A stretch of DNA of 34,746 bases, taken from positions 1 to 34,746 of the forward strand of contig CAAFXS010000099.1 of assembly GCA_900767025.1 (NCBI GenBank). Reading direction: 5' to 3'. Below are positions 1-6,931 of this stretch, piece after piece. The position numbers and the translations under genes were made by a program. A model generated the notes under the pieces. It was given only the letters and a program-made list of their open reading frames with translations, was not told the DNA's origin and did no database searches. The DNA is from Clostridia bacterium. GTDB taxonomy: Bacteria > Bacillota > Clostridia > Oscillospirales > Acutalibacteraceae. How positions within the stretch are numbered: the first letter of the stretch is position 1; each line of letters begins with the position of its first letter.

Positions 1-103
1 CAAAAAACTTGTAAATCTTTGTCTATTCTGTCAATATACATATACGGCGATGCGTGGTATAATATAGACACAACAAACACAAAGGGGAACACAAAATGAA
101 AAG
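1..103. repeat. 103-bp terminal direct repeat (circular overlap, left copy)
   Basis: Bases 1-103 are identical to 34644-34746. The repeat contains a promoter and the first codons of the gene at 96-269, so it is not a tRNA or att duplication. The simplest reading is an assembly overlap of a circular or circularly permuted molecule with a unique length of 34,643 bp. Confidence 0.95.
35..63 (+). promoter_or_regulatory. Extended -10 promoter for the rightward cassette
   Basis: A perfect TATAAT at 58-63 is preceded by TGG at 55-57, giving the extended -10 form TGnTATAAT. A weak -35 (TATACA, 35-40) sits 17 bp upstream. Transcription would start near 70 and run through the genes at 96-992. Since these genes lie outside the repressor/Cro control region, the promoter may be active in the lysogen; that last point is inference. 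Confidence 0.75.
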
Positions 104-269
104 AGTACAGATAATCAGCGCATTTACAGGTGAAACACTTGCAATCTTTGGCGATACACTTAAAGAAAAAAATCTTTGCGCACAGGCATTAAGCAAAGTT
201 GACATTAAGGGTGTTTTTGAAGATGAAATATACAAAAAAGTTTATGTAATGGCTTTTACTCTTGAATAA
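96..269 (+). CDS. Hypothetical 57-aa protein, first gene of the rightward cassette
   Basis: An ATG start follows AAAGGGG (81-87) at good spacing, and the ORF of 57 codons ends in TAA. The protein begins MKRVQIISAFTGETLAIFGD and is acidic/basic mixed, with no membrane segment and no motif I recognise. It follows a strong extended -10 promoter and precedes two other small genes and an HTH gene in the same direction, opposite to nearly all phage genes. It spans the circular join. Its position between attP and the lysis genes suggests an accessory (lysogenic conversion) role; function unknown. Confidence 0.7.
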   Translation: MKRVQIISAFTGETLAIFGDTLKEKNLCAQALSKVDIKGVFEDEIYKKVYVMAFTLE

Positions 270-293
270 CTAAAACTGATAAACAAACACCGA

Positions 294-313
294 GCCGGGC
301 GGTTATTCCCGGC
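294..313 (+). other. GC-rich hairpin between cassette genes
   Basis: GCCGGG (294-299) and CCCGGC (308-313) form a perfect 6-bp all-GC stem with an 8-nt loop in otherwise AT-rich DNA. No T-run follows, so it is not a standard terminator. It sits just upstream of the AGAAAGG ribosome binding site of the next gene and could stabilise or process the mRNA. Confidence 0.45.
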
Positions 314-328
314 AGAAAGGATTAAACA

Positions 329-568
329 ATGAAAAAGACAATGAGAAAAAGAGGACTGAATATTCGCCCACAGGATGACAGCAAACAACTGAAAAACAGG
401 ATAACAAGAGCCGTTTTGAAAAACGGCGGTTATTTACAGATAAAAAACGATGGTTGCTTCGTTAAATACATCGTAATGTCTTGTAATAACGAAAACTTCC
501 GCAACAGTTTACAGGCTGTTAGAGAAGTGTACAAAAAGCATTTCGGAAAAAATCCGATATGCTTCTAA
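329..568 (+). CDS. Hypothetical 79-aa basic protein
   Basis: ATG preceded by AGAAAGG (314-320). The N-terminus is strongly basic (MKKTMRKRGLNIRPQDDSKQ) and the rest has a small alpha/beta look, with segments such as GGYLQIKNDGCFVKYIVMSC followed by a helical stretch ending in FGKNPICF. Two cysteines occur, no signal peptide or membrane helix. It is the second gene of the rightward cassette and its end overlaps the leader of the following gene. I do not recognise the family; a nucleic-acid-binding role is possible from the basic N-terminus but is only a guess. Confidence 0.65.
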   Translation: MKKTMRKRGLNIRPQDDSKQLKNRITRAVLKNGGYLQIKNDGCFVKYIVMSCNNENFRNSLQAVREVYKKHFGKNPICF

Positions 569-585
569 TCAGAAAGGATTTAACA

Positions 586-834
586 ATGAAAAGATTGAAC
601 GACTTAACAAAAAAAGAAAGGTTTGAATACATTACAAGCCTTAAACTAAAAAACGACAAACATAAAATCGAAAATGCTGAAATTCGGTATCTTTTTGATA
701 ACAACACGGAAGCCGAAATTCGTGAGTGGTTAGAAACAAAAGCTGCTACAATTAGCTTTGAGGGCGCAGACCTTATAAGTGTCTATATGCACAACCGCAT
801 TTCCGAAATGCTTAAAAAGGGGGAAGCAAAATGA
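586..834 (+). CDS. Hypothetical 82-aa charged helical protein
   Basis: I chose the ATG at 586 (MKRLNDLTKKERF) rather than the upstream in-frame ATG at 559, because AGAAAGG (571-577) is correctly spaced only for 586 and the longer form would overlap the previous gene. The protein is highly charged and predicted mostly helical (e.g. EAEIREWLETKAATISFEGA). Its TGA overlaps the next gene's ATG by four bases (ATGA, 831-834), which implies translational coupling with the small HTH protein. Such a pair is the usual geometry of small regulator or toxin-antitoxin operons, but no toxin fold is recognisable. Confidence 0.65.
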   Translation: MKRLNDLTKKERFEYITSLKLKNDKHKIENAEIRYLFDNNTEAEIREWLETKAATISFEGADLISVYMHNRISEMLKKGEAK

Positions 835-992
835 CAATAAAAGAATTAAGAGCGCAAACAGGGCTGTCACAAACAGCCTTTGCGAAATACTTTGAAATAC
901 CGTTGCGCACGGTGCAGGACTGGGAGCAGGGCAGGCGAACACCGCCCGAATACCTTGTAGAACTAATGGCGGAAAAGTTAAAAAAGAAATAA
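831..992 (+). CDS. Small 53-aa helix-turn-helix (XRE-like) protein
   Basis: The ATGA overlap with the preceding gene sets the start; 53 codons end in TAA at 990-992. Residues 3-40 form a compact HTH: LSQTAFAKYF as the positioning helix and IPLRTVQDWEQGRRTPP as the recognition helix plus turn, typical of minimal XRE/HigA-like domains. There is no further domain, so it probably acts as a small DNA-binding regulator or antitoxin-like subunit of the cassette. It is followed within 8 bases by a strong bidirectional terminator. The HTH assignment is firm; its role is inferred. Confidence 0.8.
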   Translation: MTIKELRAQTGLSQTAFAKYFEIPLRTVQDWEQGRRTPPEYLVELMAEKLKKK

Positions 993-995
993 AAA

Positions 996-1035
996 AAGAG
1001 GGGGATAAGCCGTTAAGCCTATCCCCCGATTTTTT
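996..1035. terminator. Bidirectional rho-independent terminator between converging cassette and lysis operon
   Basis: GGGGGATA (1000-1007) pairs perfectly with TATCCCCC (1020-1027) around a 12-nt loop. T-runs flank both sides (ATTTTTT on the plus side, the A-run at 991-997 reading as T on the minus side). It lies between the stop of the HTH gene (992) and the stop of the leftward endolysin gene (1081), ending both transcripts. Confidence 0.9.
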
Positions 1036-1080
1036 GTCTGTTTCCCATAATTAAATTTTTTTTAATTTTGGAAAGTGCAA

Positions 1081-1896
1081 TTATTTTACTTCATTTACTG
1101 AATACCCGATTTTCAATTCGTCAAGTTTTGAACATATCAACTGTTTATCGCCTGCTGTCATTTTATCGGTTGTAATTTTGTATTTCGGTATTACAACCTT
1201 TTTTGTGTAGCCGTTCAGCCCTGCATTTTTGATAACAGACGGATAATCAACATAGCAATAGTTTTGGTCGCAATTTGCGCTCTGCACACCGTCAACCTTT
1301 GTCTGTCTTAAAAGGTTTGTACCGCCGCCGTATTGCCACATACCATAATCACCGCTATATGTACAGCGATAATAATATTGTGCTATCCAGTGCGCATACT
1401 TTGTCAATTCTGTGTCGTAAAGTTTGTCTCTATACCAAGATGAAGAAGCATAAACCCCTGCAAAATAGCCCTGTCTTTCAATTTCGTCACAAAAGGCTTT
1501 GACAACCGCCGTTCTTTGCGCTTTGCCTAAACCGTCCGCCCTGCCTTTATGTGACGGCTCACTTGAATATTCCGTGTCAATGTAAACAGGGAATAACGGC
1601 TGTACAGGCAATGCTTTAATTAGTTTGAGCGCATATTGCGCTTCTTCAACCGCTTCTCTTTCGTTTATTGCCTGTGAAAAGAAATACACACCGAACGGCA
1701 TTCCTGCCTTAATAGCGGCATTTGCATAAGTCGTGAACATCGGGTCTTGCATTAAAACTCCTGCCGAGCCGTAACCACGATAGCCTAAACGCAAAATGCA
1801 ATAGTTAAATCCTGCCGCTTTAACCTTTGCAAAATCAACATTTCCGTTGAAATAACTTAAATCAATGCCTTTGTAAAGTATTTGTCTATCCGCCAT
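1081..1896 (-). CDS. Endolysin, glycoside hydrolase family 25 lysozyme (N-acetylmuramidase)
   Basis: 271 aa. The GH25 TIM-barrel signature is visible: KGIDLSYFNGNVDF near the N-terminus (Asp12) and the catalytic region FPVYIDTEY (Asp107, Glu109). Further conserved blocks are GVYASSSWYRDKL, YAHWIAQY and the closing MWQYGG...DQNYCYVDYP. About 45 C-terminal residues after the catalytic domain could be a short wall-binding tail. There is no signal peptide, so export would depend on the holin. GAGGGGATGATGTAAATG sets the start. It is the last gene of the late operon, right after the two holin-like genes, and cleaves host peptidoglycan to release virions. Confidence 0.95.
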   Translation of the reverse strand: MADRQILYKGIDLSYFNGNVDFAKVKAAGFNYCILRLGYRGYGSAGVLMQDPMFTTYANAAIKAGMPFGVYFFSQAINEREAVEEAQYALKLIKALPVQPLFPVYIDTEYSSEPSHKGRADGLGKAQRTAVVKAFCDEIERQGYFAGVYASSSWYRDKLYDTELTKYAHWIAQYYYRCTYSGDYGMWQYGGGTNLLRQTKVDGVQSANCDQNYCYVDYPSVIKNAGLNGYTKKVVIPKYKITTDKMTAGDKQLICSKLDELKIGYSVNEVK

Positions 1897-1913
1897 TTAC
1901 ATCATCCCCTCTC

Positions 1914-2246
1914 TTATTTTTTTATCAAATAGTTTGTGATTTCCTCTTTACTTTCTCTCATCGGCTGAACGGAATTACCGTCAATGCCGTGAGCAAGCAA
2001 AGCATTTGTAGCCTTAATCAAAAGGTGCATTTCCTGTCCAAGCGTTTCGATGCTTTGTTTATCACGGTCTAATTTCGTATCAACATCTGCTTTCCACAAT
2101 TCAAGGGCTGTAATGCGCCTATTTTGCTCCTCATTCGGTTTTTTGACTGTTTTAATGACTTTACCTATGTAAACAGAAGCACCGCCTATTGCGGTAATTA
2201 GACCGCATACAAGCAATATTTGTTCAGTATTAAATGTGAATGTCAC
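1914..2246 (-). CDS. Holin-like / membrane-anchored coiled-coil protein (110 aa)
   Basis: The ORF stays open to 2363, but that part overlaps the holin gene. I start at the GTG at 2246, eight bases after a GGGGGG ribosome binding site; another GTG at 2255 overlaps the holin stop. The protein has one N-terminal hydrophobic helix (ILLVCGLITAIGGASVYIG, residues 10-28), then a charged helical/coiled-coil tail (ITALELWKADVDTKLD). This resembles XhlA-type accessory lysis or holin-partner proteins. Placed between holin and endolysin, it probably helps lysis by sitting in the membrane. Start codon and exact family are uncertain. Confidence 0.7.
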   Translation of the reverse strand: MTFTFNTEQILLVCGLITAIGGASVYIGKVIKTVKKPNEEQNRRITALELWKADVDTKLDRDKQSIETLGQEMHLLIKATNALLAHGIDGNSVQPMRESKEEITNYLIKK

Positions 2247-2251
2247 ATCAT

Positions 2252-2512
2252 TCACCCCCCACTTATAACCTGAGTAAATGCCTGATGTAAGCCTGTACTT
2301 GCAAGACCTGAGAACATACCCTGTAAAAGAATTGCAGGTGTGATTGCCCAACCGTTTATCCATACCGCCAATATAACACCCAAAACTGCGTTAATTGTCG
2401 GTATGAATTTGTTGTCAACATCTTTTACCCATTTCTTGACAATAAAGCCAACACACAAGCATATGCCGGCAATAGCAGGTACTAAAAATTCACTCAAAAA
2501 TGTTAAATCCAT
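2252..2512 (-). CDS. Phage holin (Hol44-like, 86 aa)
   Basis: The ATG follows GGAAAGGGGAG. Hydrophobic stretches FLVPAIAGICLCVGFIV (residues 9-25) and a second around FIPTINAVLGVILAVWI (36-52), plus a semi-hydrophobic C-terminal part ending GLASTGLHQAFTQVI, fit the small holins found just before GH25 endolysins in Clostridia phages (Hol44 / holin superfamily V from memory). Two to three membrane passes are likely. It forms the inner membrane lesion that lets the signal-less endolysin reach the wall. It is followed by a coupled accessory gene. Confidence 0.85.
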   Translation of the reverse strand: MDLTFLSEFLVPAIAGICLCVGFIVKKWVKDVDNKFIPTINAVLGVILAVWINGWAITPAILLQGMFSGLASTGLHQAFTQVISGG

Positions 2513-2515
2513 AGT

Positions 2516-2620
2516 TTACTCCCCTTTCCGTAATGCTTCTACTTGACTGCGCCATTTTGCAGGCACATCCGCAAGCGTGATTTTACCGAGTTTTATTTGC
2601 GTAACATAAAATTTAACCAT
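2516..2620 (-). CDS. CD1375-like small protein (34 aa)
   Basis: ATG at 2620 is preceded by GGCGGAGG on the minus strand; 34 codons end in TAA at 2516. The sequence MVKFYVTQIKLGKITLADVP followed by AKWRSQVEAL matches the short CD1375-type proteins found at the end of tail-fibre clusters, just before the holin, in Clostridia phages. It overlaps the previous gene's end by 8 nt. Its function is unknown; the xxVPxxWRxxV pattern also resembles the XkdX motif. Too short for routine gene callers, but the ribosome binding site, tight packing and motif support it. Confidence 0.8.
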   Translation of the reverse strand: MVKFYVTQIKLGKITLADVPAKWRSQVEALRKGE

Positions 2621-2792
2621 TTGTCAAAACCTCCGCCAATTCAAGAATAGCCATTTCGACGGCTTCAAGTCTGTCCGCTTCGGTCGGCGGTGCGTTTTTC
2701 ATTTCTTCCGCCATTCTTTCAGCTTCTGCTGTCATTTCGGCTATTTCCTCGTCTGTCATTTCTATGTATTTACCATTTACATATTTTTTCAT
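2613..2792 (-). CDS. Small acidic protein of the tail-fibre/lysis junction (59 aa)
   Basis: I start at the ATG giving MKKYVNGKYIEMTDEEI, directly after GGAAGGTAAC; the ORF stays open further upstream, but that would read into the preceding gene. The N-terminal XXYVNGKYIEMT pattern followed by a long acidic helix (EEIAEMTAEAERMAEEMKNA) is common in short proteins encoded at the end of Clostridia phage tail clusters. No catalytic motif or membrane segment. Possibly a fibre chaperone or baseplate accessory; that is inference from position only. Confidence 0.75.
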   Translation of the reverse strand: MKKYVNGKYIEMTDEEIAEMTAEAERMAEEMKNAPPTEADRLEAVEMAILELAEVLTNG

Positions 2793-2796
2793 AATG

Positions 2797-3408
2797 TTAC
2801 CTTCCATAAATCTTAAATTTTGACCCATTGCCAAATATGCCGATTGGGGTTGAGCCGCCTTTATTATCCCAACAAGCAAAGTTGACACTATTCAAACTAT
2901 CAACCCCTGTTAATTTTAGATGGTTTAGGTCGCTTGCCGAAAACAACGGATTATTTGTACCAATGGAAGGATTGTACAAATAATATTGACACATACCTTT
3001 AACCAATTCAGGATACACATCAATGTATATAGCAAAATATGACATATTTGTGTCCGTTCTCAAAATGTTTTCAAATCTAAGGATGTTATTTCCTGCTACA
3101 ATATTGTTGTCTATAAAAAATGTTAAAGTTCGATTTGTCCCGTCGCCGATAACTTTGCCTTTGACTAATAAATGTCGCACAGGTTTTTCTAAATCAATGC
3201 AAATCGTTGCAACATCCTCTGTTAATGTTATATCAGAAATAAGCGCCCAATTTTCATCACCACCCGCTGTTCCGCCTCCGCCTGTGCCGTTTGCCAGTGC
3301 TTCTATAAGTGCTTTGTAATGTGTACTTTCAAGATTGTCAGGCAAGGAAGAAGCATCACCACCTGCCGTTGTTATCAATGTTTTTAAGTATTCTGTGTTT
3401 GTTGCCAT
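2797..3408 (-). CDS. Putative tail fibre / receptor-binding accessory protein (203 aa)
   Basis: Start chosen at MATNTEYLKTL, after AGAAAGGTG, not at the upstream MTSRKV. The first 45 residues (LITTAGGDASSLPDNLESTH, then YKALIEALA) form a short helical adaptor seen in many Clostridia phage fibre proteins. A glycine-rich hinge (NGTGGGGTAGGDE, about 48-60) links it to a beta-rich C-terminal domain with alternating hydrophobic strands. The modular adaptor-hinge-beta layout fits a distal fibre component that contacts the host surface. Neighbours are XkdX and small tail-end genes. No specific binding target can be deduced. Confidence 0.7.
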   Translation of the reverse strand: MATNTEYLKTLITTAGGDASSLPDNLESTHYKALIEALANGTGGGGTAGGDENWALISDITLTEDVATICIDLEKPVRHLLVKGKVIGDGTNRTLTFFIDNNIVAGNNILRFENILRTDTNMSYFAIYIDVYPELVKGMCQYYLYNPSIGTNNPLFSASDLNHLKLTGVDSLNSVNFACWDNKGGSTPIGIFGNGSKFKIYGR

Positions 3409-3463
3409 ATTAAACACCTTTCTGCTTGTCAAACTGCAAGCCGTTTTCTAATTCAGATTTCTT

Positions 3464-3577
3464 TTATTTCATAATTTCGTATGCCTGCTCTTTTGTGATT
3501 AGTCCTTTGTTAATATATACCGTCAAGTCTTTAATTTTGCCATCCTTGTAAAGGGCTTTAAGTCTTTCAAAAATCAT
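3464..3577 (-). CDS. xkdX: XkdX family protein (37 aa)
   Basis: ATG at 3577; the 37 codons end in TAA. MIFERLKALYKDGKIKDLTV and the following KGLITKEQAYEIM match the XkdX family (PBSX XkdX-like), with the diagnostic helix-turn-helix-like 'KGxITxEQaxEI' block. XkdX genes sit among tail-fibre genes of Bacillota siphophages and PBSX-type elements; the function is not firmly established. Placement right after the gene ending at 3584 supports the call. Confidence 0.85.
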   Translation of the reverse strand: MIFERLKALYKDGKIKDLTVYINKGLITKEQAYEIMK

Positions 3578-3583
3578 ATTTTT

Positions 3584-3985
3584 TTACACCTCTTCCGCCA
3601 TTTGCAAAAGCAATTCATCAACTGCTGAAATTGCGCTGTTTCTTTCAATTTCTGTTTGTGACAACCTGTACAACTTAAATGTTATACATTCATCCTCAAC
3701 AGATATTTTACCGACAATAGTGTAGCCTTCGTGTACTGTAACAGGCGCAGGCATAACCTGTTCAATGCCGTTTTCGTCAATGTATGCCCTTTCATCGCCG
3801 ATAAGTGTAATGCTTTTTACGGCATTTTCATCATTGAGAATTGAATAAATTTCACTAAAAGATGTCTGTGAAATAGGCATTGTCACTTCTATTGAAGCCC
3901 TTGTATAGCCGTTTTTATAGTCGTGCTCATTTCCTAAACACCTGATATATTCAAAATTTCTGCCGTTTGAAAATGTAATTTGCAT
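3584..3985 (-). CDS. Hypothetical tail-region protein (133 aa)
   Basis: ATG after AAAGGAG. The protein starts MQITFSNGRNFEYIRCLGNE and reads as mainly beta-strand with a short helical C-terminal segment (AISAVDELLLQMAEEV). It lies immediately upstream of XkdX, a position where Clostridia phages keep a roughly 130-aa protein with an N-terminal 'MqItFsNG' strand. This is probably a baseplate or fibre-associated structural protein. No membrane segments, signal peptide or catalytic motifs are visible. Function inferred from position. Confidence 0.65.
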   Translation of the reverse strand: MQITFSNGRNFEYIRCLGNEHDYKNGYTRASIEVTMPISQTSFSEIYSILNDENAVKSITLIGDERAYIDENGIEQVMPAPVTVHEGYTIVGKISVEDECITFKLYRLSQTEIERNSAISAVDELLLQMAEEV

Positions 3986-3999
3986 AGTTTTTTACTCCT

Positions 4000-4683
4000 T
4001 TATTCAATAAAAGTTAAACTATAGAAATGCGATGTAAAAGTCGCATATCCTGTTTCATTATATCTGCCTATTTGAATATAATAACTTCCGTTAATAGCTG
4101 ATACATCCAAGTCAAGTGTTGTACCAGAATTATCTCCATACCAACTTTGAATATATGCAACAGCTGGGTTATTATTGTCATAAGCATTTGCAGTTTTATT
4201 ATCTGGTTTACCACCACAATAACCGCTTGCATTATTTCCGCTTCCAGAAGCATTAGGAACTATAGCGATATAAACATATCCGCTTCCTTTTGTAGCGTCA
4301 CCATAACCTCTTACAGTTTTTAATGATAATCGCAATGTTGAATAACCAGAAATATTGAATTTATTTATTGTTTGCATAAAACCTGCACCCGACCAGTTAT
4401 TACCTGAATATCTCATTACCCAAGCATTATCATCTGATGACCAACCTTGTGTATAAGCATACCCACCCTTGTTACCTAATTTCCAACCGCCTGTTACGGC
4501 TGTTACTTCGTCAGAATAATTCAGTATCATAGGTGTGTCAGGCTCGGCAGCTGTATAAATCAAATTATTAGTAGTGCCGTCACCTTCATAAACCTTACCG
4601 ATTTGATAATTCGTTGTGCCGTCACCTTCATAAACCTTGCCGACTTCATAATTCGTTGTTCCGTCGCCCTGCCATATAGACAT
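4000..4683 (-). CDS. Tail fibre / receptor-binding protein with tandem N-terminal repeats (227 aa)
   Basis: ATG after GTGAGGCGG. The first 42 residues are three copies of a 14-residue unit: WQGDGTTNYEVGKV, YEGDGTTNYQIGKV, YEGDGTTNNLIYTA. The remainder (about 50-227) is glycine-, serine- and aromatic-rich beta structure (e.g. GGWKLGNKGGYAYTQGWSSD) with the look of a lectin-like or jelly-roll domain, ending FTSHFYSLTFIE. It is encoded between the upper fibre/baseplate protein and smaller tail genes, so a host-receptor-binding tip is plausible. The repeats could serve as a flexible stalk and are candidates for length variation. Confidence 0.7.
   Translation of the reverse strand: MSIWQGDGTTNYEVGKVYEGDGTTNYQIGKVYEGDGTTNNLIYTAAEPDTPMILNYSDEVTAVTGGWKLGNKGGYAYTQGWSSDDNAWVMRYSGNNWSGAGFMQTINKFNISGYSTLRLSLKTVRGYGDATKGSGYVYIAIVPNASGSGNNASGYCGGKPDNKTANAYDNNNPAVAYIQSWYGDNSGTTLDLDVSAINGSYYIQIGRYNETGYATFTSHFYSLTFIE
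4574..4683. repeat. 42-bp tandem repeat inside the fibre gene
   Basis: Two full copies (4574-4615 and 4616-4657) and a partial third (4658-4683) with a 42-bp period. They encode the 14-residue GDGTTN repeats of the fibre protein. The first two copies differ by only a few bases, so copy-number change by slippage or recombination is possible and would stay in frame. Confidence 0.9.
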
Positions 4684-4693
4684 TTCAACCGCC

Positions 4694-5515
4694 TCACTTT
4701 CTCAACATAAAAATAGTATCGCTGTGAGTTGTAATGCCATTCCACGAGCTGTCCCGAATTGAAATGTTTTTAACAGACCAGTCACCGCCATTTACAGAAG
4801 TATCATTCATTGTTACTTTGCCTGTAAAAGAAGCCCCTGCTAATTTTGCATAGGTTGAATTGATATTTTTACCGTTTCCGTCACTTGTCGCTTTCGTTGC
4901 CGTGTCTGCAGTTGCCGCTTTGTCAACCTTGCCGTCACCGTTTGTGTCATAAACGGATTTTTGCATTAAATCGGCGGATTTTTCGGCAACTTTATCTTCA
5001 AAAGCCTGCGCATACTTTTCAGCAAGAGCCTTGTATGTCGGTATTGTTGTAAACATAGGTGTCAATGATTTTAATACAACACCCTCAATATTGACTTTGT
5101 ACAGCGGCATTTGATTAAGTTTCGCCCCCTGCAAAATGTTCCCGTCGGTGTAGGTCGGGATATTCGGACTTGTCGCCGCCGTTCCCTGTATAACTTCAAG
5201 TTCAACCGTTTCAGTACCGTCATCTTCATTAAGCCTGTATGTTGCAACAATAAGGTCAATTCTGTTTTTATCCGCAACACCTGTTGTAATAGTTATGTCC
5301 TCATAAGTATTCGGCGCAATCCTGAAATGCCTGCCGTACATAAGCGCATCGCCGTCAAGTATTCGTACCGTATTATTGTCAATAATACTTGCCGAAAACT
5401 GATTGCCAATTTCCATTACATTTTGACCGTCACCGAAAAAAGCCGCATTAAATGAGCCGTCGTCTGCTGATGTGATATGCTCATACCCTGCATAGCCTGT
5501 GATTAAATGTACCAT
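4694..5515 (-). CDS. Baseplate / upper tail-fibre protein (273 aa)
   Basis: Start placed at MVHLITGYAGYEHITSADDG, preceded by GAAAGGAATTG; a GTG further upstream would lie within that ribosome binding site. The first 150 residues (GSFNAAFFGDG, VRILDGDALMYGRHFRI, KNQMPLY-like QGAKLNQMPLYKV) match a widely distributed Clostridia phage tail protein that connects baseplate to fibre. The C-terminal half has a DTNGDGKVD calcium-loop-like segment, repeated 'ATADTATKATSD' and a collagen-free fibre tip. It follows the Tal/collar gene. A structural role is well supported; the exact position in the virion is inferred. Confidence 0.75.
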   Translation of the reverse strand: MVHLITGYAGYEHITSADDGSFNAAFFGDGQNVMEIGNQFSASIIDNNTVRILDGDALMYGRHFRIAPNTYEDITITTGVADKNRIDLIVATYRLNEDDGTETVELEVIQGTAATSPNIPTYTDGNILQGAKLNQMPLYKVNIEGVVLKSLTPMFTTIPTYKALAEKYAQAFEDKVAEKSADLMQKSVYDTNGDGKVDKAATADTATKATSDGNGKNINSTYAKLAGASFTGKVTMNDTSVNGGDWSVKNISIRDSSWNGITTHSDTIFMLRK

Positions 5516-5539
5516 TGTATCAATTCCTTTCACTTTATT

Positions 5540-6931
5540 TTAAGCCGTTCTTTTCCAAACATATACCGCTAAATACGGCGGCATATTGTTATGTGATTGA
5601 GAGCCGCCTGTGTTATACATACCTGCGCCGTTGTCTTTTTCGGCATTTACGGTATTTGACACGACATAAGCCCAAGATTGAGCGGTAATATTGTCAGCAC
5701 TATTGTTGTCATATTTATAATAGACATTATGCTTATGTGCTGGGATTTCATTAACCGTCAATTTATGCGTTGCTTCGCCGCCTTTACTGCCTGCCGCATA
5801 AGTTGTGCCTGCCGATAATAAAAATCTATCTTTTATTTGTTCCCACACTCCGCCGAATAAGTCCGTCGGATTTGTGTCATTTGCGGTTATGTAAATCGAG
5901 CCGACAGGATAAATTTTGCTAAAATCAACACCGCCGCCGTTTGTGCTTATTCTACTGTTACCGCCGCCTGCGCTGTCTGTCGGATAAGAAATAGTAATAT
6001 CGTTGTTTTTAATAGTAACAATCTTTTTCGTGATTTCTCTTTTCGTTGTTACTGCGGTTATTTCTTCTCTTGCACCGACAATATCACCAATATCATAACT
6101 TTCATCATCTGCCGTAAAATCAAAATTCAATGTGTCTGCCGCCCACGAATTTTTAATAACTTCAATTCCGCCGCTTTTTAATTCATCGCCTGTTGCATTA
6201 ACATTTTCATAAACTGCCGTGACTTCTTCAATGCCTGTAAACACCTGATTTTCGCATATATTGCCGTTTTTGTCCGCATAAAGGTGTAGCACCTCTCTTG
6301 CGGATAAATCGCCTTTTCCGAGGCAAATACAATGATTTACAGGGCTGTATCGCTTTGTTATGTCAAAACTTATTAAATCACTATTGAATTGCTCATCGTT
6401 TGAATAATCAATTATTTTTTCCGCTTTCAAAATAACATATCCGTTTTTGAAATTAAGTTTTAATTTTGCGCCGCAATTTTTCAACATCTTTATAATGCCG
6501 TCATATCCGCTGATATATCGGCTCATTTTATATGAATTGACGGTTATGCCGCTTTGCGCTGTGTCCGCCTTAAATAGCCTATTTAGCCCCATTCTGTCAA
6601 TCAGTGTTTGTATTACAGTATTTGCTTCGCCGCTTAAAATAAGGTAATCTGCGCCGTTGTCAGGCTGTAATATTTTACTGTTTAATATTCCGTGCCAAGT
6701 TCTGCCTGAATATGTGACTTCCTCTGCACTTGTATTTACAGAAATATTATCAATTATTCCGCCGTATTCGGTATCTTCGATATAAAGGAAGTAGCCGTTT
6801 TTACAGCAATGAGCATTTGAATTTATTTTGCACTCAAAATCATTTTCATCTTCTCCGAACGCAAGGTCAAAGGTGTAATCTTTCATTACACCTATGTCCT
6901 CTTTGAGTGAGTTTGCATAAATTAAATCCAT
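5540..6931 (-). CDS. Tail-associated protein (Gp37-like) fused to a gp10-type collar domain (463 aa)
   Basis: ATG after GAAAGGAGTGAG; overlaps the Dit gene by 10 nt. Residues 1 to about 325 resemble the siphovirus ReqiPepy6 Gp37-like / Tal family (YGGIIDNISVNTSAEEVTYS, SGRTWHGIL, YDIGDIVGAREEIT). After a linker (STDSAGGGNSRISTNGGG-type, about 320-340) comes a second domain beginning KIYPVGSIYITANDTNPTDL. Its GGVWEQIKDRFLL, 'EIPAHKHN' and closing 'MPPYLAVYVWKRTA' are hallmarks of the T4 gp10 C-terminal / tail-collar family. The protein likely plugs the tail tip while presenting a fibre-collar module. Confidence 0.8.
   Translation of the reverse strand: MDLIYANSLKEDIGVMKDYTFDLAFGEDENDFECKINSNAHCCKNGYFLYIEDTEYGGIIDNISVNTSAEEVTYSGRTWHGILNSKILQPDNGADYLILSGEANTVIQTLIDRMGLNRLFKADTAQSGITVNSYKMSRYISGYDGIIKMLKNCGAKLKLNFKNGYVILKAEKIIDYSNDEQFNSDLISFDITKRYSPVNHCICLGKGDLSAREVLHLYADKNGNICENQVFTGIEEVTAVYENVNATGDELKSGGIEVIKNSWAADTLNFDFTADDESYDIGDIVGAREEITAVTTKREITKKIVTIKNNDITISYPTDSAGGGNSRISTNGGGVDFSKIYPVGSIYITANDTNPTDLFGGVWEQIKDRFLLSAGTTYAAGSKGGEATHKLTVNEIPAHKHNVYYKYDNNSADNITAQSWAYVVSNTVNAEKDNGAGMYNTGGSQSHNNMPPYLAVYVWKRTA

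Noticed and set aside
3421..3445. Small hairpin GCTTG...CAAGC upstream of the fibre accessory gene
   Set aside because: Only 5 bp with no T-run; expected by chance.
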